In this document: one piece after another, positions 62,285 through 64,000 of the stretch
Position numbering within the stretch: position 1 is the stretch's first letter
How the letters are laid out: every line of letters starts with the position of its first letter
NCBI GenBank assembly: GCA_028284945.1
Contig: JANQQJ010000034.1
Span: 62,001-126,000, forward strand
Direction of reading: 5' to 3'
Length of the DNA: 64,000 bases
DNA from: Alphaproteobacteria bacterium
GTDB taxonomy: Bacteria; Pseudomonadota; Alphaproteobacteria; SMXS01
Translations under genes and position numbers: made by a program
Notes under the pieces: generated by a model
Database searches by the model: none
The model's input: the letters and a program-made list of their open reading frames with translations, nothing else
Told to the model about the DNA's origin: nothing

Positions 62285-62648
62285 GGTCTGATCCCTTTGC
62301 TTCCATTTGTTGCATCTTTTCAAGAACGCCATCGAGCTGATCAAAACTGGTGTGCCAGAACGCCTTGAACTCGTTCAGCCAGGCAACCGCAGCCGCCAAT
62401 TGTTGAGCGCTAAGCCGTGCCGGGCGGCGTTGTTGATCGATATCGCGTTCAATCAGCCCGGCCTTTTCTAACACCCGCAGATGCTTCGATATGGCGGGTT
62501 GGCTCATCTCGAACGGTTCGGCAATCTCGTTAACCGACGCTTCACCGTCGGCGAGCCGCGACAGGATTGCCCGCCGCGCTGGATGGGCCAGCGCTGAAAA
62601 CACGGCATCCAAGTCCGGCGCGGATTCCATATAACTGATTCGTTCCAT
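62277..62648 (-). CDS. ArsR-family winged-helix regulator
   Basis: 123 residues. The winged-helix core is 'FSALAHPARRAILSRLADGEASVNEIAEPFEMSQPAISKHLRVLEKAGLIERD'. The metal-binding CxCx motif of arsenic regulators is absent, so it probably senses a non-metal signal. It is the first gene of a two-gene operon with the AHSA1-like protein. A palindrome over the start codon (62647-62662) is a likely autoregulatory site. Confidence 0.93.
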   Translation of the reverse strand: MERISYMESAPDLDAVFSALAHPARRAILSRLADGEASVNEIAEPFEMSQPAISKHLRVLEKAGLIERDIDQQRRPARLSAQQLAAAVAWLNEFKAFWHTSFDQLDGVLEKMQQMEAKGSDHE

Positions 62649-62662
62649 AACTTATTAGTTAT
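62647..62662 (-). promoter_or_regulatory. candidate ArsR operator palindrome
   Basis: ATAACT-TATT-AGTTAT: perfect 6-base arms around a 4-base centre. It overlaps the start codon of the ArsR-family gene and stands out in an otherwise GC-rich region, as AT-rich ArsR operators do. Confidence 0.5.
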
Positions 62663-62696
62663 ATAAAAGAGCGTAAGGCGTCAACATGACGAAAAG

Positions 62697-63143
62697 TCAG
62701 CGGTCGTTTGAATCCATCCAGATAGTAAAGGGGCCGTCATTGATCAGGTGAACCTGCATCATCGCCCCAAACCGGCCGGTCTCTACCGGAACGCCGTCGC
62801 CACGCAGCGCGTCACAGAAAACGTCGTAAAGCCGTTCAGCGCTGGCAGGGTCAGCCGCTTTGGAAAATCCCGGCCGGTTGCCCTTGTGCCACGCTGCGGC
62901 CAGCGTGAATTGACTAACGACCAACGCAGCGCCTCCAACATCCAAAAGCGATAAATTGGTCTTGCCCTCTGCGTCCGGAAAAACCCTCATCTTACTGATC
63001 TTACTGGAGAAATATATGCAATCGTCTTCTGTGTCGCCGTGCTCTGCACAGACCAGAATAAGTAAGCCAGGCCCGATTGAGCTGACAGTTTTCTCGTCAA
63101 CGGAAACCGACGCTTCTTTGACCCTTTGTAGTAAGACACGCAC
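62697..63143 (-). CDS. dtd: D-aminoacyl-tRNA deacylase
   Basis: 148 residues from GTG 63143. The DTD signature motifs are present: 'VSQFTLAA' (SQTL-type active site) and 'HLINDGPFTIWMDS' in place of the usual 'NxGPVT', with the cross-subunit Gly-Pro preserved. It removes D-amino acids and glycine mischarged to tRNA, a housekeeping proofreading function in the cytoplasm. The phenylalanine after GP is a small deviation. The 5' end borders a repeat at 63157-63225. Confidence 0.93.
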   Translation of the reverse strand: MRVLLQRVKEASVSVDEKTVSSIGPGLLILVCAEHGDTEDDCIYFSSKISKMRVFPDAEGKTNLSLLDVGGAALVVSQFTLAAAWHKGNRPGFSKAADPASAERLYDVFCDALRGDGVPVETGRFGAMMQVHLINDGPFTIWMDSNDR

Positions 63144-63156
63144 TCTAATGTCGCCC

Positions 63157-63225
63157 CGTCATTCCGGGGAAGGCCGGAATCCAGACCGATCCGAATACTG
63201 GACCGCGGCCTCCGCCGGGGTGACA
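63157..63225. repeat. REP-like palindrome of the GTCATTCCGG family
   Basis: Left half GTCATTCCGGGGAAGGCCGG (from about 63159) followed by AATCCAG; the right half CTGGACCGCGGCC ends CGGGGTGAC at 63224. It resembles the dispersed alphaproteobacterial repeat with CCAG/CTGG central boxes. It is intergenic, between dtd and the MBL hydrolase, and is a different family from the CCGTTCG repeats. Confidence 0.8.
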
Positions 63226-63306
63226 CGTTCTCTTCGTCATCCGCTAGCCTTCCCTCGCCTAACGCGCTATCTGTTCCTCACCACTCGCGCGGCCAAGGAC
63301 AATCAA

Positions 63307-63972
63307 ATGCAGGTCAGGATTATACCCGTTACCCCGTTCGCCCAGAACAGCACGGTTCTGTGGTGCGAGGAAACCATGAAAGGCGCCGTCACGGACCCTG
63401 GCGGCGATCTGGACAAAATTCTGGCCGTCGTCGAGGAAAATGGCATCGAGCTGGAAAAAATCCTGATCACGCACGCCCATTTGGACCATGCCTCGGCGAC
63501 AGCTGAACTGTCCGAAAGGTTCAATCTGCCGATTGAGGGACCTCACCCGGATGATCAGTTCCTGATCGATTCGCTGCCCAAACAGGCCGAGCGCTATCGG
63601 CTTGGGCCGACCAAGCCGTTTGTTCCAACCCGCTGGCTGGGTGATGGCGACCAGGTAACCGTCGGCAATGCCACCTTCGATGTCTATCACTGCCCCGGCC
63701 ACACGCCCGGGCACGTTGTCTTTGTTGAGCAGAATGCGCAAATCGCCATTGTCGGCGATGTGCTGTTCCAGGGCTCCATCGGCCGCACCGACTTGCCCAA
63801 GGGTAACCATCAGGACCTGCTGGATTCGATCACCAAGAAACTTTGGCCCCTGGGCGACGAGATTACATTCGTGCCCGGCCACGGCCCGACCTCGACCTTC
63901 GGTCAGGAGCGCAAGATCAATCCATTTGTCTCTGACTTTGCCATGAGTATGAACTCCAGCTCTGGCGTTTGA
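63307..63972 (+). CDS. MBL-fold metallohydrolase (glyoxalase II-like)
   Basis: 221 residues from ATG 63307; the upstream part of the open frame runs through the REP-like repeat and antisense to dtd, and is not translated. The metallo-beta-lactamase motif 'LITHAHLDHASATAELSERF' (H-x-H-x-D-H) and later ligands ('HCPGHTPGHVVFVEQN', 'AIVGDVLFQGSIGRTD', 'FVPGHGPTSTFGQER') fit the YcbL-type glyoxalase II subgroup. It hydrolyses thioesters such as S-lactoylglutathione. It is the last gene in the window. Confidence 0.93.
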   Translation: MQVRIIPVTPFAQNSTVLWCEETMKGAVTDPGGDLDKILAVVEENGIELEKILITHAHLDHASATAELSERFNLPIEGPHPDDQFLIDSLPKQAERYRLGPTKPFVPTRWLGDGDQVTVGNATFDVYHCPGHTPGHVVFVEQNAQIAIVGDVLFQGSIGRTDLPKGNHQDLLDSITKKLWPLGDEITFVPGHGPTSTFGQERKINPFVSDFAMSMNSSSGV

Positions 63973-64000
63973 GCCGTTTGCCGGCCCCTGTCCCGGTGAT

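Noticed and set aside
62956-63306. 117-codon extension of the MBL hydrolase
   Set aside because: It is antisense to dtd and passes through a REP-like repeat; MBL homology begins at ATG 63307.
1-64000. CRISPR arrays, tRNA or rRNA genes, IS elements
   Set aside because: I saw no regularly spaced repeats, no cloverleaf with a CCA-type end in the gaps, and no transposase or integrase translation.

Overview
The window is GC-rich, densely packed bacterial DNA. Its gene content suggests a free-living, probably marine or aquatic, alphaproteobacterium: several TonB-dependent receptors, PQQ dehydrogenases, LLM-type oxidoreductases, an RND pump, REP-like palindromes and many catabolic enzymes. The lineage is inferred from gene types and style, because no rRNA or other marker gene is present. 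I found no tRNA, rRNA, CRISPR array, insertion sequence or phage block.

Layout. 1-8.8 kb: the end of a CoA-binding protein, a rare Rieske-ThDP enzyme fusion, a membrane protein, four tandem TPR/TonB-C paralogues on the minus strand, and a PPOX flavoprotein. 8.85-15.4 kb: an accessory block with an SGNH-type membrane protein, a small orphan protein behind a Fur-box-like site, two ATP-grasp ligases, a GNAT acetyltransferase and a TPR/2OG-oxygenase. 15.5-27.4 kb: catabolism (acyl-CoA synthetase, cupin, LLM oxidoreductase, DUF1330, GFA protein, E1 alpha/beta of a 2-oxoacid or acetoin dehydrogenase, a lipoprotein quinohaemoprotein, acyl-CoA dehydrogenase) mixed with small secreted orphans. 27.5-34.5 kb: a HicAB toxin-antitoxin pair, a third ATP-grasp enzyme, then a minus-strand run of PQQ dehydrogenase, MDR oxidoreductase and D-aminoacylase-like amidohydrolase.

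34.6-39.4 kb: secreted orphans, then tenA and a TonB-dependent receptor behind a clear TPP riboswitch, which is a thiamine (or precursor) uptake and salvage unit. 39.4-50.7 kb: an ABM monooxygenase, an SDR, two large paralogous TonB-dependent receptors each followed by a strong terminator, and an RND efflux adaptor/pump pair. 50.7-56.2 kb: a serine hydrolase, a PRISE-like SDR, a secreted orphan, a VapBC-type pair and an LLM monooxygenase. 56.4-60 kb: two overlapping paralogous multispanning proteins with STT3/AglB-like features. 60-64 kb: mtnA plus a class II aldolase (a likely methylthioribose/5-deoxypentose salvage shunt), an ArsR/AHSA1 pair with a palindrome over the ArsR start, dtd, and a glyoxalase-II-like MBL hydrolase.

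The best candidates for undescribed biology are the Rieske-ThDP fusion, the four TPR/TonB-C paralogues with a duplicated upstream module, the Fur-box-linked orphan next to the ATP-grasp/2OG-oxygenase block, and the tandem STT3-like pair. The best-supported regulatory finding is the TPP riboswitch that makes the outer-membrane receptor at 37.1-39.3 kb a probable thiamine-related importer.
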